In this document: one piece after another, positions 36,495 to 46,900 of the stretch
Layout: the number at the start of each line of letters is the position of its first letter
How positions within the stretch are numbered: the stretch's first letter is position 1
Assembly: GCF_900113285.1 (NCBI RefSeq)
Contig: NZ_FOOT01000007.1
Coordinates: forward strand, 84,259 to 148,258
From: Pontibacter chinhatensis
GTDB lineage: Bacteria > Bacteroidota > Bacteroidia > Cytophagales > Hymenobacteraceae
DNA length: 64,000 bases
Direction of reading: 5' to 3'
Position numbers and translations under genes: made by a program
Notes under the pieces: generated by a model
The model's database searches: none
What the model was told of the DNA's origin: nothing
Seen by the model: only the letters and a program-made list of their open reading frames with translations

Positions 36495-36728
36495 GGTGTT
36501 CGTTTAAAGTATAGATAAACGGTTTTTTCCCTGTTGCAGCGTAATCAGGTTCCGGCGCTTGTGCCGCATCACTAGCAGCTTATACTAGTTGCCGCCGTTG
36601 TTGTAGGGCTGCTCTTCCGAAAGTTTAAGAGGAGCATGTTAGATGCTTACGTAATGTTTCAGCAGTTTTGTAGCTGGTTGTTGGTAAAAGAACCGATAGC
36701 GGCGTAAGTATTTATATAAACATGAAGA

Positions 36729-37229
36729 ATGGGTGATTCAACAAATATTTGTTTGGCTTGTGGCTGCTGTTGCGATGGTACCATGATTGGTTTTGTACAG
36801 CTCGACCCGGAAGAGTTGCCTGTGTTGAGAGATTTAGTGGATGTTGAGAATGGAAATGGGGAAGGGTTCCTTCTTCATCCTTGTCAAAAATATTGCGATG
36901 GTTGCACAATCTATTCCAGAAGGCCGAAACAATGTGCCCTTTTCAAGTGCGAACTCCTGAAATCTGTCGAGCAAAAGGAGCTGGATTTTGATTTGGCTGT
37001 TCAAATAGTCGATGAGCTTAAACAAAGAAGGATCGCTATAGAAGAAAAGCTGGCGCTACTGCAGATCGAACTTCCATACCAATCCTTTTACTTCAAAATG
37101 GTCGGATTGAAAAACCTGTTTCAAAAAAGCGAGCCCGCATCATTAACGCAAAACCACATAGATTTGAAATCGGATCTCGAGCAGCTTGATAGTCTGTTGT
37201 CAGAAAGATTTGGCGTACCTATACTCTAA
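36729..37229 (+). CDS. YkgJ-type cysteine-cluster protein
   Basis: 166 residues. Cysteines are arranged as in the YkgJ/UPF0153 family: CLACGCCCDG (8-17), HPCQKYCDGCTIYSRRPKQC (50-69) and FKC, probably a zinc or iron-sulphur site. The C-terminal half is helical and charged. Compared with neighbours it uses more A/T-ending codons and lacks the AAGTATR word. With the following genes this suggests a different history. Function unknown. Confidence 0.75.
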   Translation: MGDSTNICLACGCCCDGTMIGFVQLDPEELPVLRDLVDVENGNGEGFLLHPCQKYCDGCTIYSRRPKQCALFKCELLKSVEQKELDFDLAVQIVDELKQRRIAIEEKLALLQIELPYQSFYFKMVGLKNLFQKSEPASLTQNHIDLKSDLEQLDSLLSERFGVPIL

Positions 37230-37458
37230 ATAGAGAATTGGCAGATGAATCAGTGACCTAACCTTATCACTACTTTTACTGCGACAATCCCGCTTGTATG
37301 CCGACTACTTGAACATAAAACCTGGTGTGGGGGTTTAGAGGGAAGCAACTGGGAGTGGTAGTAACGCGCCAAAGCACCACGCCATAACAAATGTGGTGTG
37401 GCATTTTTAAAGTAAATTTGAGCCGCTTATTTAATGGGCTTATCGCAATACAACTATT

Positions 37459-39303
37459 ATGGAAGACAATAAAGTGCTGAGTTATATTGAGGATGTGTTA
37501 GAAAACATGCCAGCTGACTGGTTGAGGTTAACAACGCATCGACTGGATATTTATAAGGAACAACTGGCGAAAACTGAATTCCTGGAGCAGTTTGAAAGCC
37601 TGTTTAAAGACCGTAATGCGGAGACAGCTGCACTCAGTGCTTTACCCACTGCCTTCGATTACATCCGGTTGGGCCACCCCTTATCATCGGTGCTCGAGTG
37701 GGCCATTGCCAGCTTACACGGGCTAAAACCGGATCATGTCATCAGCTTCTCCTCCCGGACGATGCCTGTTTTGGCCGTGCTAAGGAAAAACTTACTGGCG
37801 CAGAAGAACACCCGCATCGTGTATACCGGTGCCTTACCCGATTTTTTTGACGCGGAAGTACTAAAGCGTGTGTATGGCTATACGTTTGACTTAGAGCATG
37901 TTGATAAAATAGAGGAGGTTTCTGCGTTTGACGGCAGCACTGTTTTCTATTCACAGGATGATGAAGTGGGGCACGCTACCCTTACGCCTCAAATTGACTT
38001 TTATGTGAGTGTGCATGCGCAGCTCGGAAGTATAATTTTGGTAAATGGCGAGGAGAACAAAGGCTACATCTCAGAAATTCAGCATGTAAGAAGGAGAGAG
38101 AGCATTGCCATGACGCCGGCCAATTGTTTCGCTGCCCTGCAGCAGCTGGTTGGAAAGCCTTCTTCCGATAAAGAGAAGGGCAATGCCGCCGCTAACAAAG
38201 CACAGGTTCAGGACTTGATAAAAGGAATTACCGGCACAGCTACGAAAGCGCTGCTTGGTTCCTCCGGGCTGTCTACGCAGTATGCGATCATGATGGGCCT
38301 TGTTCACGAGGCCCTGGAAAAACACCCGGGAAAAGCCATCAAATTTGTTGTTCCGCCAAACTGTTATGGCGGCACAAACGACCAGGCAAGGCGGGTAGCT
38401 GCCGCTCTGGATAATGTGGAAATAGTGGACCTGCTGGTGGATGGGGAACATGAGATGGTGCGAAGTATAGATACGGTGCTGGAGGAAATCGCTCGCCAGG
38501 ATGCCGTGCCCTATATTATTGCTGAGATCCCGACAAACCCGAGAGTCGAGGTTCCGGATCTTGCAAAGTTAAGGGAGGTGCTAAGCAAAGCGCGTAGAAC
38601 TGCCGCCGGCGATGTTGCGGTTGACCCGGTTTTCATTCTGGATCAGACCTTCTGCCCGAATGTACAATTTGTAAGCAAAGACGGGATTCTCTCTTCGATC
38701 AGGACCATTTCGTACGTGAGCGGATCGAAATTCCCGAGTGGCGGAAAAGCGACAGCCGGTTACTGTGTAGCAAATGCAAAGGCGGAAGCCTTGCTGGAGA
38801 AGATTGAAAAGCACCTGAGGCTTTGCGATAATGAGGCGACGGACCATCAGGTAGAGATGCTGGCAGAGCAACTGCCTTCCATGAACCAAAGGATTGCAGA
38901 TGCCTACAGGAACACGCGCGAGTTTGTAAACTTTATAAAAGATACGTTGCCGGAGGCGAAGATCAACTTTGTTTCAGAGGAACTGGCAAAAGAAGGATTT
39001 ACGCCGTCCGTGTTTTCACTGGATCTACCTACGAAGGGGAATACGCATGAGGAAAGAGAAACCTACAAGCGGGCGTTAAATGATAAATTGATCAACATGA
39101 TGATCAGTCAAATCCCCCATGAAAGTAAATACTGTGTGAGCTATGGCCAGCTAAAGGGCTGTTACTGGACGATACCTGCCACCTCCACGCAAGGAACGAC
39201 CAAGGAAGCTGACAAAGATTACATTGCCCGGGTATCCCTGTCTCCCGATCTGGATCTGGAACTACATAAAAAAGTGTTCAAAGACTTTGTAGAGCAGATG
39301 TAA
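37459..39303 (+). CDS. Large PLP-dependent enzyme of the Cys/Met-metabolism (fold type I) group
   Basis: 614 residues, about 200 more than cystathionine gamma-synthase-type enzymes. Residues 240-614 look like the catalytic part: the substrate/cofactor loop GSSGLSTQYAIMMGLVHEAL (about 269-288), YIIAEIPTNPRVEVPDLAKL (about 353-372), the Asp in FILDQTFCPN, and the PLP lysine K424 in YVSGSKFPSGGKATAGY. The N-terminal 230 residues are of unknown fold and may be a degenerate extra domain. Substrate probably a sulphur amino acid or derivative. It stands alone and is poor in AAGTATR (two copies in 1.85 kb). Confidence 0.65.
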   Translation: MEDNKVLSYIEDVLENMPADWLRLTTHRLDIYKEQLAKTEFLEQFESLFKDRNAETAALSALPTAFDYIRLGHPLSSVLEWAIASLHGLKPDHVISFSSRTMPVLAVLRKNLLAQKNTRIVYTGALPDFFDAEVLKRVYGYTFDLEHVDKIEEVSAFDGSTVFYSQDDEVGHATLTPQIDFYVSVHAQLGSIILVNGEENKGYISEIQHVRRRESIAMTPANCFAALQQLVGKPSSDKEKGNAAANKAQVQDLIKGITGTATKALLGSSGLSTQYAIMMGLVHEALEKHPGKAIKFVVPPNCYGGTNDQARRVAAALDNVEIVDLLVDGEHEMVRSIDTVLEEIARQDAVPYIIAEIPTNPRVEVPDLAKLREVLSKARRTAAGDVAVDPVFILDQTFCPNVQFVSKDGILSSIRTISYVSGSKFPSGGKATAGYCVANAKAEALLEKIEKHLRLCDNEATDHQVEMLAEQLPSMNQRIADAYRNTREFVNFIKDTLPEAKINFVSEELAKEGFTPSVFSLDLPTKGNTHEERETYKRALNDKLINMMISQIPHESKYCVSYGQLKGCYWTIPATSTQGTTKEADKDYIARVSLSPDLDLELHKKVFKDFVEQM

Positions 39304-39695
39304 GGCTGGAGGTGGTAGTGTAGTACCAGAACCAATTGAAACAGTGTGTTACCCGCTTAGGCGATGTGATGTAGCGGCTAACGGCGTTTTAAGGCTATAA
39401 CAGTTGGAAGCTCACAAAGTATAATTTGCCTTGGTCCCTGAATTTATACTTCCTCCTTGTGTACTTTATACTTGCTGGAGCCTTTTCATACTTTGGAACA
39501 GGTCGGAAGATCCTCCAAGGCAAGTATAAACTTGACGAATAGCGTAGCGCGAGCGTCCGCTTGTGTCAGGGGTGGAAAGAGTAGGTGACTGACTGAGTTG
39601 TTTTCATTTATACCTATAAAGCAATATAGAAGTAAAACTATTTTTTTATAACTTGTAGTATTAGGGGTAATAAAGTCATTAGTAAGTTTAATTAT
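39304..39695. other. Gene-free spacer rich in AAGTATA words
   Basis: 392 bp. Five AAGTAT/ATACTT words crowd into 39417-39527, in marked contrast to the word-poor genes on each side. From about 39600 the sequence is AT-rich and probably holds the promoter of the membrane protein gene. No gene seen. Confidence 0.5.
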
Positions 39696-40271
39696 ATGAA
39701 TTTCACTTCTAGAGAAATTGTAGTAGGAGTTGTATCTAGCATTATAGCCTCTCTCATCCTTTTTGTAGTAATTCCAATAATCAAAAAAGGTAGTAGCTGG
39801 GTGATTAAGCGAATCACAGAACAGAATTACAGATTAAGAAATTCTCTCTACAGCTATGCGGCGCAGAGAAACCTTCCTTACTCAACTGATCTACATTTTT
39901 TAATGCTGCTTATCCTTTTTTCTGTTTTAACAGTCCTTACCTACATAGAAGATCCAAGCTCAATTGAGCAGCTTAATCTTGTGCAAATCTCCAATAGAGC
40001 TGTATTCTTATATGTTTTCAATTTTTTTATTATAATATATTTTGCGTTTAGGTTAACTCTTAGGCTGAAGGTAGGAGATATTATAAGAAGATTTGATAAT
40101 ACTATTCGCTTAATTAAGCCTTATACTTCAGAGAATGAAATCTACCAAGTAGAGAGACAGTGGGTCTTAATGAGGTCTTATGAAGATTCTTTAAAAGTTA
40201 AAAGTCACTTAAAGATGCTTATAGAAGAAGCCGATAGGAAAGCTTCAAAAAAAGATTCAGCCATTATGTAA
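39696..40271 (+). CDS. AT-rich gene for a membrane protein of unknown function
   Basis: 191 residues. Hydrophobic helices at about 7-29 (IVVGVVSSIIASLILFVVIPII), 67-86 (DLHFLMLLILFSVLTVLTYI) and 100-122 (AVFLYVFNFFIIIYFAFRLTL), then a charged cytoplasmic tail of 65 residues ending KASKKDSAIM. Codon use is strongly A/T-ending (AGA, TTA, ATA), unlike the surrounding genes, which suggests recent transfer. It sits just left of a decayed tRNA-Leu copy. I do not recognise the family. Confidence 0.6.
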   Translation: MNFTSREIVVGVVSSIIASLILFVVIPIIKKGSSWVIKRITEQNYRLRNSLYSYAAQRNLPYSTDLHFLMLLILFSVLTVLTYIEDPSSIEQLNLVQISNRAVFLYVFNFFIIIYFAFRLTLRLKVGDIIRRFDNTIRLIKPYTSENEIYQVERQWVLMRSYEDSLKVKSHLKMLIEEADRKASKKDSAIM

Positions 40272-40345
40272 AGAGTTATAATCATAAGCCTGAAGCTCTT
40301 TAAAGCCATTGTTGGTGTTCTCACCAACGATGCAAAACAGCATTG

Positions 40346-40462
40346 AATAAAAAAGCCCTTCATATATAACATCTGCAGGGCTTATACTTTGGCTAGTGTC
40401 AAACCGAAACGAATGTTACCTGATTGAGATTTGAGACCAACACTTCTACCAATCCACTGGCC
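40346..40462 (-). pseudogene. Decayed copy of tRNA-Leu(CAA) with its terminator
   Basis: The sequence aligns along its length, with one gap, to 47703-47823, which holds the terminator and intact tRNA-Leu(CAA). Shared pieces include aaaaaagccc, atctgcagggctt, gttacct, and tttgagaccaac with the anticodon CAA (minus strand). The acceptor, anticodon and T stems are broken by substitutions, so it cannot fold. tRNA part about 40385-40462; terminator part 40346-40384. Confidence 0.75.
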
Positions 40463-40483
40463 TGAAGATGATTACAACTTAAT

Positions 40484-43321
40484 TTAATTCGCCAACTCGA
40501 AACGCGTTACCAAAAACTGAAAGGGCATAGTTTCTGCTAACTGGCTTTCAAAAGTATGGTTGTATCGGAAGACGAGGGTCGTGGAAAACAGCCGCAGGAA
40601 GCGCAGGTCGATGAGCAATTCTGCTCCGGTGCTATTCAGATTCCCCTGCTGCGCTACTAATCTTACATCGGAGTAGTCGTAGAAAACATTGGTGCGGAAA
40701 CGCTGCAGAAAAGCCACTGGTCCCAATGCGATATCCGGGTACCAGACAGGGAATTCATAGTTAGCGGACACTACCGCTATTTCCCGGAAAGGGTCAGGCT
40801 TATACCCGCGCGGCATCACAAAATCATCGGCGAAGCGATACGTTTGCTGTACTGCTTCCTTTTTCCAGGCCCCCCGGAGTTTAAAGGAGTGTGTCCGGCC
40901 GAAACCGGGAAAGAATAGCGCACCGCCAGCCACCATTCGCTCCGGAACATCTTCAAATGCTTTCTGATACTCAAACCTGGCGACCTGCCCCCAACGCGGC
41001 TGTACCTGCTGGCGCGCCCGCTGCAACAGTCGAGAAAAAGTTAGGGTGCTGCGGAAGCTATTGAAGTCCAGCCTGTCAGCACTGCTTTCCTGACCGTCAG
41101 GTTCGTCAAAGGCTACATCGTAATGCGCAAGTGCTCCCCCCACTTCCAGATTGGTGTGGTATTTCCCTTGCGTGAGCCGGAACGGTACTCTGGCTCCGGC
41201 TGAAACATACCTTTCCGTCCACTCCTGGTCTCTTACGTCCGCTTCATTGGCTTCCCGTATCTCTGCCTTTCGGCGCGTCCGGAGGCCATACTCTACATCC
41301 AGAATGGGGTAAAAAGCGGCATAGGCCAGGTTCACCTTTGCTCCCAGCGCATCTTCGTCTGTATTGTAAAAAGTCCCGATCGTGCCGCGCAGGGTACTCA
41401 TCAGGTTGCGGGTATAGAACTCAACACCGTATTGGTTGTTGCCAAAGGTCGGGAACCAGCCATAGATATTTAGCAAGCCATCAGTCAGCGCGCGGTATTT
41501 ACGGACCTGGTAGTCGGCAGGAAAAGTCGTGGCAGCCAGGTTTTGCTTCTCCGCTGCGGGAAGTGGTGCCAGGAAAGGATTTTCAGAAACCTGATGCGCA
41601 GGTAGCTCGCTCCACAGCTGCGGGTTCAGGTCCGTTTCTTCCAGCTGGTAACCGCGGGCGGTATAGCTGCTGTAAAGCAGCTTTTTGCCATCAGGTGAAA
41701 CAGTTGGCTCGTAAGCCCCGAACCGCACGGAAGTAACCTGGTATACTTTTCCAGTAGGCTGGTGAAAGGCGTAAATGTTATCGATGCCCGTGTAGCCGCC
41801 GGAGAAGTATACGTACTCTCCAAAGGGGTAGGGGCGCGATAGAGGCACATCCGTGAAAGGCAGCAGAACCTCCGTTATGCCGGTTTCGACGTCTGTTTCG
41901 ATAAGCCGGTTTCCTTCTTCAGTTACTTCCAGGGCTATGATGCTGTTTCCTTCCGACCAACGCGGCTGCGCCAGTTGCGTGCCCACTGCAGCAGGCCACT
42001 CCTGCAAGCATTCTCCGGATTCGGCATCGAGGATAACAATCGAGTTCCGTCCGGACTTATCGATGTGCACGGCCACAATCCTGCTCCCGTTGGGCGAGGA
42101 TGCCGGCGCAAAGTACCGGGTTTTGGAGGTAAGCTTTTTGGTTTTGCCGGTGCGCACGTTGTATGTCTTGATAATGGAGTAATCCTGATTTACCCACCGC
42201 TCATCGAACGCGGCCTCAGCCCAGGTGATCAACTCCCCGGCACCTGAAAACATGATATGGTCTTCGGTATACACACCGTACGGGAACAGTTTCTCTTCTT
42301 CCCCGTCAGGCGTTATCCGGTAAAAAGTTCTGATTTCATCCAGGGCATCCTTCAGGGCTATCACGGACCCGTCAGGCAGGTAGTGTGCGAAGCGATAATT
42401 GGTGTAGTTCGTTCTGCCGGGCTTAGAGACTACCCGCGCCGGTGTCAGGTTTATACGCTCGTCCGTCTGCTGCCAAAGGCTGTCCAGTTCCTGCATGGTT
42501 TCTTGGTAGAGCATTTCAGGGCTCAGGCCGGTGTGCTTCCTTAAGCTGCGGGAAAAGGCATACACAGGCAGGAGATGATGGGTATAGTAGAGCACCTCCT
42601 GCCAGATGCTATTGCCAAAATCCTGGCGGGCCTTGCTGGTCATGTAAAAGCCGAGGCGGTACGGGTTCGGAACGAAATCCCTGAAAGAGGAAGGGTAATT
42701 AAACTTCTCGTAGCCATACCTGAGGCCGGACAAAAGCAGCGCGCGGGTCTCCATATGGAAACGCGGCAACTGTCCCCGCCCGGCGTTGGTTAAAGCTGTC
42801 TCTGTGACCACGGCATCCCCCTCCCGGAACCACAGAGGCTGGTTGACCAGCGCATTCAGCAGCCACCCTGTCTGGCCCATCAATACCTTAAAAGGTAGCG
42901 CCGCTCCCCGGTTGGCCATATGGAACTGCTGGCTGTGGCGGTACTCGTGGGCGGTGACATACGTGAGCCAGGGCGTGGGACCGGTAAACAGGTTTTGGGG
43001 CGGCGTCAGGTATAGCTCGTTTCGCCAGGGCGCTGGGGTGGAAAAGCCTGCCGGCATAGCAGACTGGTTCTGCAGAATGGTGGTAACGCGTTTGGTTCGA
43101 CCGGTGCCAACCAAGCTGCTGTCGTGGCGCTGCTGCCAGGCCATGATACCCGCGACGCGGAAGGCCATCGAATCGAGTCCTTTCGGGAAAATAATTCTGC
43201 CGGCTGGCGCATCAATCTGCCGCCACTCCATGGACGGCGGGTTGAGGCCAATCTCCTCCTGAGCAGAAGCTTGTAGCGTAAAAAGAAGAAAGCTAAGAAA
43301 GAACGTGACGGCCTTGCGCAT
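40484..43321 (-). CDS. Secreted peptidase-like / TolB-propeller / outer-membrane barrel protein
   Basis: 945 residues. Signal peptide to about residue 20 (FFLSFLLFTLQASAQ). Residues 25-290 carry a gluzincin-like zinc motif, H125EYRH129 in YVTAHEYRHSQQF, with a possible third ligand in WFREGDAVVTETAL. Residues 300-600 contain TolB/WD-like blades such as FAPASSPNGSRIVAVHID and YEPTVSPDGKKLLYSS. Residues 610-945 are beta-hairpins of an outer-membrane barrel of the BamA/surface-antigen type. The whole would be an outer-membrane-anchored exported protein, perhaps a peptidase. Few AAGTATR words (three in 2.8 kb). Confidence 0.7.
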   Translation of the reverse strand: MRKAVTFFLSFLLFTLQASAQEEIGLNPPSMEWRQIDAPAGRIIFPKGLDSMAFRVAGIMAWQQRHDSSLVGTGRTKRVTTILQNQSAMPAGFSTPAPWRNELYLTPPQNLFTGPTPWLTYVTAHEYRHSQQFHMANRGAALPFKVLMGQTGWLLNALVNQPLWFREGDAVVTETALTNAGRGQLPRFHMETRALLLSGLRYGYEKFNYPSSFRDFVPNPYRLGFYMTSKARQDFGNSIWQEVLYYTHHLLPVYAFSRSLRKHTGLSPEMLYQETMQELDSLWQQTDERINLTPARVVSKPGRTNYTNYRFAHYLPDGSVIALKDALDEIRTFYRITPDGEEEKLFPYGVYTEDHIMFSGAGELITWAEAAFDERWVNQDYSIIKTYNVRTGKTKKLTSKTRYFAPASSPNGSRIVAVHIDKSGRNSIVILDAESGECLQEWPAAVGTQLAQPRWSEGNSIIALEVTEEGNRLIETDVETGITEVLLPFTDVPLSRPYPFGEYVYFSGGYTGIDNIYAFHQPTGKVYQVTSVRFGAYEPTVSPDGKKLLYSSYTARGYQLEETDLNPQLWSELPAHQVSENPFLAPLPAAEKQNLAATTFPADYQVRKYRALTDGLLNIYGWFPTFGNNQYGVEFYTRNLMSTLRGTIGTFYNTDEDALGAKVNLAYAAFYPILDVEYGLRTRRKAEIREANEADVRDQEWTERYVSAGARVPFRLTQGKYHTNLEVGGALAHYDVAFDEPDGQESSADRLDFNSFRSTLTFSRLLQRARQQVQPRWGQVARFEYQKAFEDVPERMVAGGALFFPGFGRTHSFKLRGAWKKEAVQQTYRFADDFVMPRGYKPDPFREIAVVSANYEFPVWYPDIALGPVAFLQRFRTNVFYDYSDVRLVAQQGNLNSTGAELLIDLRFLRLFSTTLVFRYNHTFESQLAETMPFQFLVTRFELAN

Positions 43322-43929
43322 ACTCCTGATGTTTACTCCCTAAGTATAAACTTCGAACGCAGGAATGGTGCTTATAGATTTGTGGATAGCTGTACCAGGC
43401 GCAGCCTTAGCATTTCTTTGAGCCAGATAACAGGGTTGTGGTTGCGGTTGGCCTGCTACGTGATAGAAAAGCTCATGTAGTTCATGTTTTATATTAACAG
43501 CCGGGAAGAACTTTGCTAACGCTCTTATTTATCTATTTAAGGTACCTTATTTAAAGTATAATCCCTCGTAAAATCATTATACACAAAGCGGGTGTTTCTC
43601 TTTTGCGGTTTGCTGCACAGGAAATGGCCTCCCTCTCCCTTACTAAAATAACTATTCAGAACGCTATTAAAGTTGCTTCTCCTCTCACATTGGCGTTGAA
43701 ACAGTTGGTTATGAATTCAAATTTCTGTCATAACAGCTACTTTTAGCCTTCCCAGGAGTATCTTATCTCCTCCCAATTCCTGCTCGCCCAGATGAGCAGA
43801 TGAACCTGTGTTTAACACCAGCACATCCCGTAACAGCCGGTACACCACCCTGAGCCTATCGTTAGCCTGCCGCTCTGGCAGGAGTCACCGCGTGCTATTG
43901 GAAGACATACGACATGAATCGTTATAGCT
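43322..43929. other. 608-bp spacer between divergent genes
   Basis: It separates the starts of two secreted-protein genes, so it should hold both promoters. I see a 12-bp palindrome taaggtacctta (43538-43549) next to an AAAGTATAA word, and otherwise nothing I can name. No gene or repeat module. Confidence 0.5.
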
Positions 43930-46900
43930 ATGAAAATAAAAATACTTTCGTCAGGGCTACAGCTACTGCTGTGTCTGATTTCTTTTACAGTTTTAGCCCA
44001 GCAGCCGAAGCTGGAGTGGGCCCAGCGCTGGAACAGCGAGGGCAACGTGTACGAGTCTGCCGTAGACGTTGCTGTGGACGCAGCAGGCAACAGCTACGTA
44101 ACCGGCACAAGTGCAGGAACGACCGGCCCCTCCGGAATACTCACCATCAAATATTCCCCTACTGGTGAGCAACTGTGGGTTAAGTTTGATGAAGTCTTCT
44201 TCCACGACCCTATTCTCCTTGCGGTTGATAACCAGGGCGGCGTTTATCTTACCGGCAGTATCGTGGATTCTACCATTGAAGTTGGCGAAGGAGGACAAAG
44301 CGTCATTGTTGATATTCTGACTGTCCGTTACGATGCCGTCACCGGCGAGCAAACCTGGGCCAGCCGCTTCGGAACCGTAGGCGACAATGATAGTCCAAGG
44401 GCTATAGAGGTTGATAACAAAGGCGGCGTTTATGTAACCGGAACCAGCTCTGTTTTTGATGTGGCTAACAATTTCACTACCATCCGTTACGATGCCGCTA
44501 CCGGAGCGCAAACCTGGGTCAGTCGTTATGATAGCCCAGGCGACAATCAGGATTTTGCCGTGGATCTGGCCATCGATGATCAGGGTGGCGTCTATGTTAC
44601 CGGGAATAGCTCCAGAGGTGACACCACCGTATACATTTCGACAGTCCACTACGATGCTGCTTCCGGTGCGGAGTCTTGGACTAATCTTTACGATGTACCC
44701 GGCAGTAATGAGGGAGCTAGTGCCATTGCTGTTGACAACCAAGGGGGAGTATACGTTACTGGAGAACAAAGGAGCAACGACTTTTCTGTTGTCGATTTTA
44801 TAACTTTTCGCTTAGAGGCCACTTCCGGAGAAAGGGCGTGGGCCAGCAATTTTGATGGGCCCAATGGTAACTTTGATTCGCCCATCGACATTGCGGTTGA
44901 TAACCAGGGCGGCGTCTACGTCACCGGCAATAGCACCAGCAGCGATTTTGCAAACAGAGACTACGCCACCGTTCGTTACAACGCGGCAACAGGCGAAGAG
45001 ACCTGGGCTAGCTTCTACAACAGTTCCGAAAACAGCTCTGACCGGGCTACTGCCCTTGCCGTGGATACGCTGGGAGGTGTTTTTGTGACGGGCTTCAGCA
45101 ATAACAGCGAACAAACAAACCAGGATTACGCCACCATCCGTTACGATGCCACAACGGGCGAGCAAAGCTGGCTCAGCACCTACGACGGCCCCCGTGAGTT
45201 GCCAAATGAAAGCCCCGACCTGGCCAGAGACATTGCCATAGATAATCAAGGTGGGGTTATAGTTACAGGCGAGAGCTACGCCGACTACGGCACAGTACGC
45301 TACGATGCTACGACAGGTGAACAAGTATGGGCGCAGATTTACAACGTCAGGGAAAACCTGAATGAATTTGCCATAGCAGTGGCCGTAGACGCAGAAGGAA
45401 ACAGCTATGTAACAGGCATCAGAAAAGTAGGCTTCGGTTGGGTAGTTACAGTTAAGTATACTCCTTCCGGTGAAGAGTTGTGGGTAGCCCAGTTTAGTTT
45501 CGATAGAACCAGTGGCATCGCTGTAGATAACCAGGGCGGAGTTTATGTAACCGGGGTATACTTCAATTTAGATAACTTCTCCTACGATTACGCTACCATC
45601 CGGTATGATGCTGCAACGGGCGAACAAAGCTGGATTAGCTTCTACAACGGGCCTGCTATAAACTTTGCTGATCATGTCAGGGCTATTGCTGCTGACAGTG
45701 CCGGCGGCGTCTACGTCACGGGTTTCAGTTATAACGAAGACTTCACCACCGACTATGCCACCGTGCGTTATGAGGCGGCAACCGGCGAGCAAACCTGGGC
45801 CAGTCGCTACAGCGGGCCGGAGGGCACAAGTATGGATTCAGCTGCTGCTATTACGATTGATGAACAAGGTGGCGTCTATGTAACTGGCGTCAGCGCGATC
45901 GACAGCACCAACACTGCCTTTGCCACCGTGCGCTACGAAGCCTCAACGGGAGAGGAGAATTGGGCGAGCCGTTACGACAAGGCAGGCAGCGCGGATGTTG
46001 CCACTGCCATCACAACAGATAATGCGGGTGGTATTTATGTTACCGGGTATAGCGGAAGCGCGGATGGCGGGTTTGATTTTACTTCCGTCCGCTACAATGC
46101 AGCAACAGGCGCAGAGAGTTGGGTCAGCAACTATAGTGGGCAAAACAGCAGCGACGACAGAGCCATTGCCATTGCCGCAGATACGGCAGGAGGTGTCTAT
46201 GTTACCGGCACCAGTATAGCAGGCAACACCAGCGATTACGCCACGCTCCGTTACGATGCGGCTACCGGCGAAGAATGTTGGGTCAGCCGCTACGATGGCT
46301 CCACCAGTAGCAGAGACTCTGCCGCCGCTATAGCCGTCGACAACGCTGGCGGCGTTTACGTGACAGGAGTTAGCTACGATGCGAACCAGCAGGGCGACTT
46401 TGCCACCGTGCGCTACGACGCCACTACCGGAGAGCAAGTATGGGCAGAGCGCTATGGCAGCCCGCAAAGCCAGGAAGATGTGGCAGTAGACATGGCGTTG
46501 GATAGGGAAGAGAACCTCATCATCACCGGCTATAGTTACAGCCCTGAAACGCTTTATGACTTTCTCACTGTCAAATACAGCCAGTGCCTGCCTCTGGCCA
46601 AGGCGAACATCACAGGCAATACCAATGCGGCCGTGGGTACCAGCAACTCCGCCTACTCCATCTCCACCCTTGGGGCAACATCCTATACCTGGGCCATTAC
46701 CGACATCGACGGCAATGCTTATACTGATTTCAGGGGCCAGGGTGCAGGCGCCATCATAGTGGACTGGCCGGAGGAGCCAAATGTCTACAAACTTAGCGTC
46801 GTGTCTGGTGCAGCGGAAAGCTGTGAGGCCCAAACATCAGTGCGCTATGTCCACGTCTACGATTCCGAAGCCGGGTATGTCTCCGGCGGAGGTTGGAGCG

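Noticed and set aside
37340..37420. Possible riboswitch or terminator before the PLP gene
   Set aside because: A caccac/gtggtg hairpin with a T-run exists, but I could not match it to a SAM riboswitch or any other known fold.
45943..46833. 296-codon minus-strand frame and similar ones in the SBBP gene
   Set aside because: Mirror frames produced by the repeated coding units; no signal or family.
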